In this document: positions 13,201 through 21,360 of the stretch, in pieces
How positions within the stretch are numbered: position 1 is the stretch's first letter
How the letters are laid out: each line of letters starts with the position of its first letter
Assembly (NCBI GenBank): GCA_023101725.1
Contig: JALJCO010001138.1
Span: 310,001 to 374,000 of the forward strand
Reading direction: 5' to 3'
Length of the DNA stretch: 64,000 bases
Source of the DNA: Atherinomorus stipes
Lineage: Eukaryota > Chordata > Actinopteri > Atheriniformes > Atherinidae
The notes under the pieces: model-generated
Told to the model about the DNA's origin: nothing
The model's input: only the letters and a program-made list of their open reading frames with translations
Database searches by the model: none
Program-made: the position numbers and the translations under genes

Positions 13201-16200
13201 CAACACACATGCATGCACACATGCATCTCTTCATAAAAAAAGACGGGAGGTCTTGAACCCTGCAAAGCTGAGCATGAAAGGCATCCAGACAGGGACTGAA
13301 TATGTTTCTGCGGAATCAACAGTTGAGTAAATATCTGCAATGGCACTATGTTTAAACTAGGGCTGCACAATTAATCGTTAAAAGATCGTGATCTCAATTC
13401 ACACATACATGTGATCTCATTTCTACCCACAACAATTCTGAAGCATTTTTAATCCTGAGCTCATCACCAATATGTTTCCATTCTTCCCAGATTTTTTCAA
13501 GCGCCCTCAAATGCAGCACTGCTGTTGCCTCCCCACTCCCTAACCAATGGTAAAGAACTTCACCTATGCATCTGCCAAAGAAATGCTCCAACAAACTCTT
13601 GTGCAAACCTTTTGAATAGTTAGTTTTGTGAAAGTTTATTTGTTCAATAAAAAAATTTTTGGGAAAAAAAATCGTGTCAGAGAATCGTGATCTTAATTTT
13701 AAGCAAAAAAAATCGAGATTCACATTTTTCCCCAGAATTGTGCAGCCCTAGTTTAAACCATACATGAAACACAGGTCTTTACAAACGCACACTTAAGTTA
13801 TTTGTAAAGTTTAACCAGTAAAGCAGGCAGAAAGTAACAAATAAGAAAATTCAAATTAATACACACCAAAAACCTACTTTATTAATATTAATTTAATATA
13901 ACTCAAAGAGAAATTCTATTATCAAGGAAAAATCCAGAAAGTATTCTGGCACTACTGTATTGTTAAATTATTAAAGCTATAGATAAATATGCAAAGGAAG
14001 GCAGACAGTCTTTATGATGGGATAGCAGGGAAAAAAAAAAATCAAGTGAGATCACGCTATTTGACAATGCTGTTTATGATTCAAATTGGCTCTACTTTCA
14101 TACAAATGATGCCATACAAAACCAAAGTCATAAAAGCATTACATTATGTTAAATATGTTTTTTTGAGCCATTACGTTTATCAACAATGATTTCCACTGCA
14201 TAGTAGGGCTGCCATGATCAGTCGACTAATCATCGACTATCAAAATAGTCAACTAATTTTATAATCCACTAATCGTTGTTGTTTATAAGCTTTGTTTTTC
14301 CTCTCAAAATTGCCACTGTACCTTCTGCTGCCTTGTCTGCCTTTCCGTCTGGTCAGCTTTTTGGATTTTATATTGACATAAATAAACACACACCACCAGT
14401 CAAAGCTTTGAACACATTTTTCCATTAGATTCAGTGAGAAGGTTTCCAAATTTTTGACTGGTTCTGTAAATATGTTACAATTTTTGTACGATCAGTTAGC
14501 CAAAACAATCTAACTATTCGATTATCAAAATAATTGTTTGTGGCACCCCCTACTGCAAAGTTTCCTTGTAGAGATCAACTTCACCAACATAATTTATATA
14601 AATCTGGATGGTTTTATAATTTTCCTTAACAACCTATCTAGAACATATACAGCTGTGTGAATTTTTTATTGCCCCCATCCTGATCTCTTACTTTTTGCAT
14701 GTTTGTCACACTTAAATGTTTCAGATCATCAAACAAATTTAAATGTGAGACAAAGATAACACAAGTAAACAGAAAATGCAGTTTTTAAATGAAGATTTTT
14801 ATTAGTAAGGGGGAATAAAATCCTAACTTAAATGGCCCTGTGTGAAAAAGTGATTACCCCCTAAACCTAATAACTGGTTGGGCCACCCTTAGCAGCAACA
14901 ACTGCAATCAAGCGTTTGCGATAACTGGCAATCAGTCTTCTACAGCGCTGTGGAGGAATTTTGTTCCACTCATCTTTGCAGAATTGTTGTAATTCAGCCA
15001 CATTGAAGGGTTTTCCAGCATGAACCGCCTTTTTAAGGCCATGCCACAGCATCTCAATTGGATTCAGGTGGGGACTTTGACTAGGCCACTCCAATGTCTT
15101 CATTTTGTTTGTCTTATGTCATTCAGAGGTGGACTTTCCGGCGTGTTCTAGATCATTGTCCTGCTGCAGAACCCAAGTGCGCTTCAGCTTGAGGTCACCA
15201 ACAGATGGCCGGACATTCTCCTTCATTTTTTGGATTTTTTGGTAGACAGCAAAATTCATGGTTCTATTTACCACAGCAAGTCTTCCAGGTCCTGAAGCAG
15301 CATAACAGCTCCAGACCATCACACTAAAACCACCACATTTTACTTTTGATATGATGTTTCTTTTCTGAAATGCCGTGTTACTTTATGCCAGATGTAATGG
15401 AACCTACACCTTCCAAAAAGTTCAACTTTTGTCTCGTCAGTCCACAGAGTATTTTACCAAAAGTCTTGGGGATCATCAAGATGCTTTCTGGCTAAACCGA
15501 GACGAGCCTTTATGTTCTTTTTGCTCAGCAGTGGTTTTGGTCTTGGAACTCTGCCATGCAGGCCATTTTTGTCTAGTCTCTTTCTTATGGTGGAGTCATG
15601 AACACTGACCTTTATCGAGACAAGTGACGCCTGAAGTTCTTGGATGTTGTTCTGGGGTCTTTTGTGACCTCTTCGATGAGTTGTTGCTGTACTCTTGGGG
15701 TAATATTGGTCGGCCGGCCACTCCTGAGAAGGTTCACCACTGTTCCATGTTTTCACCATTTGTGGATAATGGCTCTCATTGTGGTTCGCTGGAGTCCCAA
15801 AGCTTTAGAATGGCTTTGGAACTTTTTCGAGACTGATAGATCTCAATTACTTAGTTTCTCATTTTTTACTGAATTTTTTTTTGGATCGCAACATGATGTC
15901 TAGCTTTTGAGGATCTTTTTGGTCTACTAAACTTCATCAGGCAGGTCCTATTTAAGTAATTTCTTGATTGAGATCAGGTGTGGCAGTAATCCGGCCTTGG
16001 TGTAGCTAGAGAAATCAAGTTAAGCTTTCCAAAGATGTGATAAACCACAGTTAGATTGTTTGTTTTTGTTTTTTTTGGGGGGGGGGATCACTATTTCACA
16101 CAAGGCCATGGAGGTTTGGATCCCCCCCACTAATAAAAATCTTCATTCAAAAACTGCATTTTCTGTTTACTTGTGTTATCTTTGACTCACATTTAAATTT

Positions 16201-19200
16201 GTTTGATGATCTGAAACATTTAGGTGTGACAAACATGCAAAAAAAGTAAGAAATCAGGAAGGGGGCAAAAACTTTTTCACACAGCTGTATTTTATGGATT
16301 CTTTCCTGCTGCTATGACCTACACAGCATAGAATAATACTGTCAGCACAAAACATCAACATTATTGTATATCTACAGAAATGCAGACATATTTCAAACAA
16401 CATTGTATGTAAACATTGTATGCATGCCTAGGTTTACGTTAAAGGGACTAGAGGCAGGAATTAAAAAAAAAAACAAACATGCATGTCCATTTTTTTAATA
16501 CTAATGGGTGATGAAGCGCTAAATACTAAAAATAACGTTTCCACCCACGTTTCTCTCCGTTGCCTTGAACAGGCTGTGTGTTGCAAAATGCGCTGCAATT
16601 TGGTGCCCGAATTTCCCACGCTGCCCTGCGGACGTGACGTCAAATGACGCTACCTCCGCAGTTTTGATACAGGAAGAAGACGGTCGCGGTAAATTCAAAC
16701 ACTGTAGTTATGGATTCTTCTGCAGTCAGCAAACGATCCAGATCAACTGAAAGACCACTAAAAAGTGTAACTACGAAGAAAAAGCGTAGTAAACAACATT
16801 ATAGCTTCAGTTTGTGCACGCTCCCATGACGACTTGGCTCGTGGCTGCAGTTACCTTAAGCACCAGTTGCGGCAGTTGCGAGTTTCGTTTCTTAATCTTG
16901 CCTCAAGTCCCTTTAACAATTATTTCCAAGACATAAAACTAATCCTTCCCTGCTCCAGTTACCAGCAACACAAAAATATCATTTCACAGCATATAAAAGA
17001 CCATTTAAATCTCAATGAAAACTGCAAATAATAAATGAATGGAAGGAAATGGAAGACTATGTGGATGTAAGACCAGAACACTGGGGAAACACTCAACTGT
17101 GAGGCTGCAGAGGGGAAAAAAAGCTGATGGATTAGGAAATTTTAAAGAGTAAAAGAGATAGAGGAAAAAAAAAAAAGAGTTCTAACTTTCTATAACGTGA
17201 TAATATTACTTTTATATCTACAGTATGCTAATAATATAATCTGTGAAAGTCAACTAAAAAATTTAACAGAAACAGAGAACCAAATTGTGTTACCAACACA
17301 ACATGGACAGTTTGAATGGAACTGTCCGTGTTGAATGTTAGCATCTTGTTTATTTTTCTGGAGTATTGGGTAAACAGCCTAACCACAGGGCTCCCCTTAC
17401 CTGTTAAAGACATTCTCACTGAAGGCATACTTTTCTAGCCTCCCAAGAGGGGTTAGGTTGTCCTGTCCAGCATCGAGGAACGCTGTGATTCGGATGCCGT
17501 CACACTCTGCACCATAATCATCAAATCCAACTGCGAGATAGACAAAAGGACACTTTCATGATCCCAAACTGGGTCAATGCATGAAGCAAAGATCTAACAG
17601 GATGTCTCACTGAGATGTGCAGAATGGAGAACTTGTAATGAATGAATTAAGCAAGAAAATCACAAACTGAATCTTGGTACCATTTAGATACCTGTACCAT
17701 TGCAAATACAAATTAAAAGTACCATTATGTTGTATCTAGCAATGGCTGAATCCTGAAAGGTTCTTCAAGAAAATGACTTCAAAAAATGAAAAATTCTCCT
17801 AGTACAATGCCAGCCCCCCCCCCCCCCCCCCCCCAAAAAAGGTCACTATCTGGATTCAGCAAAGTAAATATGTACCAGTCTCCAACTAGATAATTACCAT
17901 GTTGGCCATTATCTGTCAGTTGTAAACAAGTTATTTAACCCCAACTGATGCAATGAGTAGCTTCTCATTTTTTTAAACAACCATGTTGAAAGACATCCTG
18001 TGGTGGTGGAAAAGATGTTTAAGAAGGGTCAAATCACTGGCATGCAGCAAGCAGAGAATTTATCTAGGGAGATTACAGAAACTAATAAAATTGGGTTAAG
18101 AACTGTCCAACATATTATTAAAACCTGGAAGGAACTTGATGTTGATTGGAAATTGCTTTATTGTTTGGTGAAATCAAAAATCAATCAGTTTTTTTTGTTT
18201 TGTTTTTTTGTTTGGGTGGCTACTTTTTGTTTTTGGCCAGGCCGGATATTTATTAAAAAAAAATATATATACAAACATACAACCTCTAGCACCTAACATC
18301 CTATTATATGTTTAATGTGGTTTTCTTGGAGTACTCACAATCATCCAGATCATCATGGCTATCTTCAAAATATAAAGATAGACCTGCAAAGACAAGACAG
18401 TTAATAGGAGGCTTCCATGGTGGCAAACAGGCTATCAAGATATTAATCTATGCATCACCCTGATAAAAATTAAAAAGAGCTGCTGGATGGCAGGTTTACT
18501 GCCTCACAATTACTACAAAGGACAAAGTCTCCTTCCAGTAACACTGACAGTAAATCATTGTGGTCCTGCTGATCAATCATTCTGCAAATGCAAAACCTTA
18601 TGTATTCAAATCACATCATCAATATAGGGACTTGTAAGAGAAGTACATCAAGACAGGCTGTAAACACTGAGATGCATTACCTAAGTGTTGAATGAATAAT
18701 TTACACTTATTTGTTTTCAAATACAAAACATCCCTCTAGTTAATAAACTCACTTCTTTAACAGCATATAGATAGCCTCAGATGGGATGTCGTGATGATCA
18801 CTGACCAGTGCACTCCACTGACAGTTTATCCATCTGTTGTCCTATTAAAATGTCCTGCATAAACCAAGAGGTGCTTCTGTCATTTAGCCTGCCCCAATTT
18901 GCAAATGTGTGAATAAAAATCTGTCACCATCTATATGGCAAGCGCCCGCCTGCAACCTTCAAAGTGAAAGTGAAAAGCCTGTTTGATAAATGACAGAAGG
19001 TATTTGGTTTATATCAGGCTGAATTAGCTTTTACAATGTAAGCACCATCTACTGACAACTGTTTTCGATCATCTGATTTCTCCCAACACTTTACAGGACC
19101 GCCTTGATTACACTGCAGGTACTTTAACATCCTGAATTTATCCATTTCAGCTTCACCCACATTATTCAATTCTCTCAAGTTCTGTTTCTATATTTAATTT

Positions 19201-20766
19201 GTCGGGGGAAGGGGGATCCCATTGGTTAATTGAAATCATTTTCCCTTTAAAGATGCCTTGCAGCTGCAATTAATTAAGGTTTTTTTTTCATATTTCATTA
19301 AGAAAGGTAAAGTGCCCTCTCAAAATATAAAAATAGTTGGATCAAACCATCAGAAATGTCATATTCATAACTTTAAACACTGCTAACCACTGATATTTAA
19401 CAGACTGCAGTATTGCTATTGTAACTCAAAACATGGTCACAGATAAATCACAATAATCTTAGCACCCCCCCCCCCCCCAAAAAAAAAAAAAAAAATTAGG
19501 CCAATTGGTATTTGAATTTCTTATTTGGCTTTCCAAAGCGACAAGCATGCAAAGGAAAAACATGATTTATTCTCTTACAGATTATATTTTCTTTCCCTGA
19601 ATTTCTTCCATTTATCCCCAAGGCTCGAACTTAATTGGGGAAATCAGCTGCAAAACAACCTGAATGTTTCTGATTTTTATAACTGGAAATCAAGGACATT
19701 TTGATTAGCAAGCCATCACTGACCACTCATGCCCCCATCAACAAAAGATGTAATTTTCCAAAATCTTATGTTTATTTACAACGCTGATATACAACTTAGA
19801 TTTGTTTGTTGTTTTTTGTTTGTTTGTTTTTTTCCTTTAACAACGTCTAGTCGCCATTGTGTGGATGTCAGGTTGCATCTCCTCGGGATTTGTTTAGATG
19901 CATATGTAATAATGCTGTACATGTACTAAATACAACTGAGCTGCTCTCTGTCTGGCTAATACACTCAACGAAAGAAATTTTCTCAAAAGAGTCCTATTCA
20001 ACGAATCAATCAAAACGAAAACACAAAAGACAGAAGAGGGAATTTCACAGGACACTTTAGCTTTCGACATAAGACAAGTGCAGTGAAGAGCGATTAAAAG
20101 ACAAGAAAGACGTCCCGGGAGGAGAGGCATGTGTTTACAGCTGTGGAAGCAAAGGAATGTGCTCCAAATATAAAAACAATCCCTACTTCGAAACGATAAA
20201 TGTAATCTACTGTTAGCACTAAAGTAAATAACGTGTAAAAACACTTAACACATAATAAGCATGATGAAAAAGAACAACGTATTCGCTTTGTTATTGTATA
20301 AAGGAGGATTTGGTCAGCTTATGGCTGAAACTGACTGTAGCTACCCGGCTAACGTTTGCTAAGTCAATTCGCTAGCCTTTACCATGACACAAACCGAAAA
20401 AAAGAAGCCCGATCTCATTTTACCGTCTTGCTTAACTAAAAAGGTTGGAGTAGTTTAAAAGTATTCTACACTGTCAAGTTATTTGTCATAATGCGCTCGT
20501 GAAGTGACCCATTTCGACACCCCTGAGTAGCTTTTGTTAGCTAGCTGGCTACTATAGCTAAGTCTGCTAACATGGCTTATTCAGCCCTTTCGCTTGACTT
20601 AGCTCTTCTTAGCTACCACTTCGCCAGCGAATACCACACAATTAGTTAAGAAATTTCCACATTTAAATGTTGCAACCTCAGAAACCAAACTTGTGCTTTA
20701 ATATAACCGACAACGCGTTAAAATATGGAAGAGAATAGGTTTTAAGAAAGTGCCATTACCTGCCAT
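1075..20766 (-). CDS. ppp4r1l: PPP4R1-like regulatory subunit of protein phosphatase 4 (19 coding exons, 3' end off window)
   Basis: HEAT-repeat regulatory subunit that in the PPP4R1 family binds the PP4 catalytic subunit and directs it to substrates. Exons, in transcript order, were joined by GT-AG sites with matching phase: 7, 45, 130, 107, 143, 147, 108, 66, 159, 125, 515, 284, 87, 186, 162, 101, 121, 135 and 142 nt, 2770 nt in all (923 codons plus one base) without a stop. Compared with remembered human PPP4R1 (about 950 aa), two strongly conserved HEAT lobes (about 45-345 and 642-923) flank a divergent acidic linker (346-641). Landmarks are EPTVRAELMEQVP, RKACAECFM, DQYLSMTDP and RTLAFSIHELAVILGDQL. 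Only about 50 C-terminal residues are missing. The neighbours rab22a and vapb point to the PPP4R1L paralogue rather than PPP4R1. The start ATG sits in a tiny first coding exon. Family assignment is very secure; the paralogue call rests on synteny. Confidence 0.93.
1686..1820 (-). CDS. ppp4r1l: ppp4r1l exon 18
   Basis: 45 codons in phase 0: VVEILQKLYACGADD, NFINELTVRFCHCPKWVGRQ and AFAFICQ, equivalent to human DLINELVENFGRCPKW. Confidence 0.95.
2169..2381 (+). pseudogene. Harbinger Myb/SANT-like protein remnant
   Basis: A 70-codon ORF, lysine-rich at the start, then FTDKEIRKLIELFTEHKES and AWKTITASIN, resembling the first helices of the Myb/SANT-like DNA-binding partner protein of Harbinger transposons. 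It stops well short of a full protein. Inferred from motif pattern and its place between Harbinger ends. Confidence 0.6.
2368..2586 (-). pseudogene. Harbinger transposase N-terminal remnant
   Basis: Open between two stops. It reads RQALFDLIKELSPQLQHLSD, then ALSPALQVLIALSFYARGAS and QNSEGDMA, which is the conserved N-terminal pattern of Harbinger nucleases (LxPxLQVLxALxFxAxGSxQ). The catalytic DDE part is absent. Its 3' end overlaps the plus-strand remnant by a few bases. Confidence 0.65.
3080..3200 (-). CDS. ppp4r1l: ppp4r1l exon 17
   Basis: Encodes residues about 791-831, QLILIIELYSHYDVYDYLRQ and DKVSEVRWISYKL, matching LILLLELYSPRDVYDYLRP. Donor GTAAGT. Confidence 0.96.
3444..3544 (-). 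CDS. ppp4r1l: ppp4r1l exon 16
   Basis: Encodes residues about 758-791, LLHADKRREYLYQLQEFMV and NSRNWRFRYELAE. Ends in phase 2 at a GTACGT donor. Confidence 0.96.
3669..3830 (-). CDS. ppp4r1l: ppp4r1l exon 15
   Basis: 54 codons in phase 0, WKVRRTLAFSIHELAVILGD and LTAADLVPIFNGFLKDLDEV, essentially identical to PPP4R1. Confidence 0.97.
3905..4975 (-). mobile_element. L1/Tx1-like LINE, 5'-truncated
   Basis: Two minus-strand ORF pieces (4554-4952 and 4004-4459) carry the C-terminal part of an L1-type ORF2 protein: FGLGKQDHWRFIKLRDYF, then HIFWTSQKIKLYWDKIW, a characteristic segment after the reverse transcriptase domain. A T tract at 3906-3919 is the poly(A) tail on the coding strand. Reverse transcriptase and endonuclease domains are missing, consistent with 5' truncation. 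It lies in the same sense as ppp4r1l. Confidence 0.75.
5485..5694 (+). other. Unrecognised 69-codon ORF with a nearby AATAAA
   Basis: Encodes a charged polypeptide (ending EFGDALERDFSRRLQTKL, then SEHNMK) that I cannot assign. An AATAAA follows about 160 bp after the stop (near 5857). It is antisense within a ppp4r1l intron. It may be a retrocopy exon, part of an unknown repeat, or chance. No start context or splice evidence supports a gene. Confidence 0.25.
6531..6716 (-). CDS. ppp4r1l: ppp4r1l exon 14
   Basis: 62 codons in phase 0 beginning the second HEAT lobe: LLDQYLSMTDPARAQTVDTE, AKHCAFSLPGVALTLGRQNW, ETLATDVQ. Almost identical to human PPP4R1. Confidence 0.96.
6855..6941 (-). CDS. ppp4r1l: ppp4r1l exon 13
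   Basis: 29 codons in phase 0 (ESELIESVEEEGKED, then KPKIQ). The sequence itself is weakly conserved. It is kept because both splice sites are good and phase is continuous from exon 12 into the conserved exon 14. Confidence 0.85.
6942..8569 (-). other. ppp4r1l intron 12
   Basis: Holds one hAT-type MITE. The remainder is unremarkable apart from a 58-nt exon-like segment that breaks the frame. Confidence 0.6.
7194..7901. mobile_element. hAT-type MITE
   Basis: Ends TAGGGCTG and CAGCCCTA in inverted orientation, flanked by TTGGGAAC and CTGGGAAC, an 8-bp target duplication with one mismatch. No coding capacity seen. The interior includes a T tract near 7800. Confidence 0.8.
8570..8853 (-). CDS. 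ppp4r1l: ppp4r1l exon 12 (acidic linker)
   Basis: Encodes residues about 518-612. It opens with AQVQVLSAALKAA (human AQVEVLSAALRA), then runs into Glu/Ser/Pro-rich linker without clear family matches. Donor GTAGGA. Confidence 0.9.
8938..9452 (-). CDS. ppp4r1l: ppp4r1l exon 11 (acidic linker)
   Basis: Longest coding exon, 515 nt, residues about 346-518. It is the low-complexity, Glu/Ser/Thr-rich linker, poorly conserved except for NFNSFHYWRSPLPDI (human NSFHFWRTPLPEI) and LQPHIADPDVQ at its end. Open reading frames on the other strand here are shadows. Confidence 0.93.
9453..10287 (-). other. ppp4r1l intron 10
   Basis: AT-rich, no gene or recognisable repeat; a CAA-type short repeat near 10168. 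Confidence 0.6.
10288..10412 (-). CDS. ppp4r1l: ppp4r1l exon 10
   Basis: Encodes residues about 305-346: VRQAAFQSLGRFISTFANPS, then the start of the variable linker (GLHFREDG). Ends in phase 2 with a GTGAGC donor. Confidence 0.94.
10413..10968 (-). other. ppp4r1l intron 9
   Basis: AT-rich; I see nothing of note. Confidence 0.6.
10969..11127 (-). CDS. ppp4r1l: ppp4r1l exon 9
   Basis: 53 codons in phase 0, PKFFDLCSDSLWGIRKACAE and KLSPLFINLISDQSRW. Its first codon happens to be ATG, but this is an internal exon: the TCTAG acceptor sits directly before it and upstream exons join in phase. Confidence 0.95.
11389..11454 (-). CDS. ppp4r1l: ppp4r1l exon 8
   Basis: 22 codons in phase 0, VCAANFGEFCSIVGQEATEK; human has VCAANFGDICSVVGQQATEE. 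Confidence 0.94.
11455..12130 (-). other. ppp4r1l intron 7
   Basis: Contains only a purine run (A-rich then G-rich) around 11790-11830; no gene or repeat family recognised. Confidence 0.6.
12131..12238 (-). CDS. ppp4r1l: ppp4r1l exon 7
   Basis: 36 codons in phase 0, IMCKVVTMLSKDTVEHLLL and PRFCDLCSDARLFQVRK, matching IMCKMAPMVGKDITERLIL of PPP4R1. Confidence 0.95.
12525..12671 (-). CDS. ppp4r1l: ppp4r1l exon 6
   Basis: 49 codons in phase 0 (VRKTSQAALLVLLEQGLI and ETKVCPVLLDLTEPSSDDD), equivalent to human VRKTSQAALLALLEQELI. Confidence 0.95.
12786..12928 (-). CDS. ppp4r1l: ppp4r1l exon 5
   Basis: Encodes residues about 97-144, EPTVRAELMEQVPNIAMF and PIVVRYLTDPNNQ, among the best-conserved HEAT segments of the family. 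Donor GTAGGT. Confidence 0.95.
13026..13132 (-). CDS. ppp4r1l: ppp4r1l exon 4
   Basis: Encodes residues about 61-97, QIVARGLLDVLREF and VMETVARMSEDG, matching QMVARSLLDTLREV and ISRLADDS of PPP4R1. The intron upstream (13133-17400) carries four transposons. Confidence 0.92.
13358..13750. mobile_element. hAT-type MITE (family A)
   Basis: TAGGGCTGCACAATT at one end and its complement at the other, with a perfect 8-bp duplication GTTTAAAC on both sides. A second copy of the same family lies inverted at 22811-23231. Confidence 0.88.
14204..14552. mobile_element. hAT-type MITE with a small internal inverted repeat
   Basis: Begins TAGGGCTGCC and ends GGCACCCCCTA; flanks CTGCATAG and CTGCAAAG form an 8-bp duplication with one mismatch. 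Inside, CCAGTCAAA near 14396 and TTTGACTGG near 14460 form a further inverted pair resembling ends of a short Tc1-type MITE. Confidence 0.72.
14650..16287 (-). mobile_element. Tc1/mariner transposon, decayed
   Basis: Terminal repeats starting CAGCTGTGTGAA (inverted at the right end, each extending about 200 bp) are flanked by TA on both sides. Three minus-strand ORF pieces give a broken transposase: an N-terminal HTH-linker piece (RPQNNIQELQASLVS), a central piece with MMVWSCYAASGPG, and a C-terminal piece with SPHLNPIEMLWHGLKK including the third catalytic Glu. Stops and frameshifts separate them, so it is not autonomous. Confidence 0.9.
16443..16912. mobile_element. piggyBac-type MITE
   Basis: TTAA flanks both ends. 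The ends, AGGGACTAGAGGC and its near complement GCCTCAAGTCCCT, are inverted repeats of about 25 bp with a few mismatches. No transposase is encoded in the 470 bp. It contains a TGACGTCA site that came with the element. Confidence 0.8.
17401..17530 (-). CDS. ppp4r1l: ppp4r1l exon 3
   Basis: Encodes residues about 18-61: FGFDDYG, then LTPLGRLEKYAFSENVFNR, nearly the human LTPLGRLDKYAASENIFNR. This is the lead-in to the first HEAT lobe. Donor GTAAGG. Confidence 0.92.
17814..17834. repeat. C21 homopolymer followed by A6
   Basis: Uninterrupted C run, able to form G-quadruplex or i-motif structures and prone to length errors. Confidence 0.9.
17965..18185 (+). mobile_element. Tc1/mariner fragment (HTH region)
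   Basis: Reads VVEKMFKKGQITGMQQA and GLRTVQHIIKTWKEL, the paired helix-turn-helix start of a Tc1 transposase, then GTTTGGTGAAATCAAA as in Tc1 relatives. A piece between the two matches seems deleted. No terminal repeats were found. Confidence 0.65.
18339..18383 (-). CDS. ppp4r1l: ppp4r1l exon 2
   Basis: A 45-nt exon encoding residues about 3-18 (GLSLYFEDSHDDLDD), resembling the MADLSLLQED start of PPP4R1. Acceptor TTTGCAG, donor GTGAGT; it leaves phase 1, which exon 3 completes. Confidence 0.85.
18384..20759 (-). other. ppp4r1l intron 1
   Basis: No gene or transposon recognised. It contains the C/A homopolymer at 19465-19495 and T-rich tracts. Confidence 0.55.
19465..19495. repeat. C14-A17 homopolymer pair
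   Basis: 14 C directly followed by 17 A. Confidence 0.9.
20760..20766 (-). CDS. ppp4r1l: ppp4r1l exon 1 (start codon)
   Basis: Contributes only ATGGCAG (Met-Ala plus one base) before a GTAATG donor. PPP4R1 also begins Met-Ala-Asp, so a tiny first coding segment fits. The 5' UTR must extend upward from 20767 toward the shared promoter. Confidence 0.82.
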
Positions 20767-20852
20767 CTTGAGTATCAGCTCGGCTCTGCGGGCTGCCGTC
20801 CCGTGTGGGCTGTCACTACCGCACAGCTGTCACTCAAACACGGCAGCAAACT

Positions 20853-20873
20853 ACTTCCTGAAAGCACTTCCTG
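20853..20873 (-). promoter_or_regulatory. Paired ETS-type sites
   Basis: Two identical ACTTCCTG words (CAGGAAGT on minus) start 13 bp apart, about 90 bp upstream of the ppp4r1l ATG. Tandem ETS sites are common in TATA-less housekeeping promoters. Confidence 0.5.
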
Positions 20874-21033
20874 AAGTTGCTGTGTACGGACAAATTTTCT
20901 TTTATACAACTACTACCACCACCACCTCGCAGCTCTGGCACAAACTCGACATAACCGAGCATAAACACAGCCGGTGGGCTTCTTTGTGTATCTAAAAAAA
21001 AAAAAAAAAAAAGTAAAAAAAAGAGCCGATGCA

Positions 21034-21043
21034 GTCACGTGAC
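21034..21043. promoter_or_regulatory. GTCACGTGAC palindrome (E-box / CLEAR-type)
   Basis: Perfect match to the 10-bp CLEAR consensus bound by TFEB/MiT factors, also a strong USF site. It lies 281 bp upstream of the rab22a ATG. Function here is inferred. Confidence 0.55.
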
Positions 21044-21061
21044 GACATGCCGTAGTTCAAA

Positions 21062-21157
21062 ATGGAGACCGTGCGATTTAGTGGCTTCGCTGTTAGCTAG
21101 CTAGCTGTTTACAGTGATTACAATATGGCAAATATGACGAACAACGGGATGTTTTAA
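21062..21157 (+). promoter_or_regulatory. Upstream ORFs in the possible rab22a leader
   Basis: Two short ATG-to-stop frames (21062-21100, 12 codons; 21125-21157, 10 codons) precede the main start. They matter only if transcription begins before them. Confidence 0.3.
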
Positions 21158-21324
21158 CGATTGAAGTCAGAGTTATTACCTAATCCGAGGAGCACAATTG
21201 TTGCCTTTTGATCACAATGAAGCAAAGCTGTTTGTAAACACAGAGCAGAATATTTAAGATAAGAGTCAAGCAGGGGGGGGGATTGTCAATGATCTTGATC
21301 TTAAATTTTAGTTGAGAGATCGAT

Positions 21325-21360
21325 ATGTCTTTGCGAGAGTTAAAAGTTTGTCTCCTGGGG
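21325..21360 (+). CDS. rab22a: rab22a exon 1
   Basis: 12 codons, [12 protein letters not shown], ending exactly before the Asp of the P-loop; donor GTAAGT. Confidence 0.96.

Larger units (their letters stand above)
13133..17400 (-). other. ppp4r1l intron 3, transposon-rich
   Basis: Carries two hAT MITEs, a Tc1-like element and a piggyBac-type MITE in series, with short unique stretches between them. No coding sequence of the host. Confidence 0.8.
17531..18338 (-). other. ppp4r1l intron 2
   Basis: Contains a C homopolymer and the 5' part of an old Tc1 element; nothing from the host gene. Confidence 0.6.
20767..21324. promoter_or_regulatory. Shared head-to-head promoter of ppp4r1l and rab22a
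   Basis: The two start codons face away from each other across 558 bp, so both promoters and 5' UTRs must fit here. Visible elements are two ACTTCCTG sites (ETS-type), a GTCACGTGAC palindrome and an AAAATGGAG (YY1-like) site. No TATA box is placed convincingly. An A-rich stretch at 20994-21022 splits the two halves. Transcription starts cannot be fixed from sequence. Confidence 0.75.

Noticed and set aside
14867..15759. Transposase ORFs as functional genes
   Set aside because: Split across frames with stops; they form a decayed Tc1 copy.
16630..16650. TGACGTCA in ppp4r1l intron 3 as a regulatory CRE
   Set aside because: It belongs to the inserted piggyBac-type MITE, so it is more simply explained as transposon sequence.
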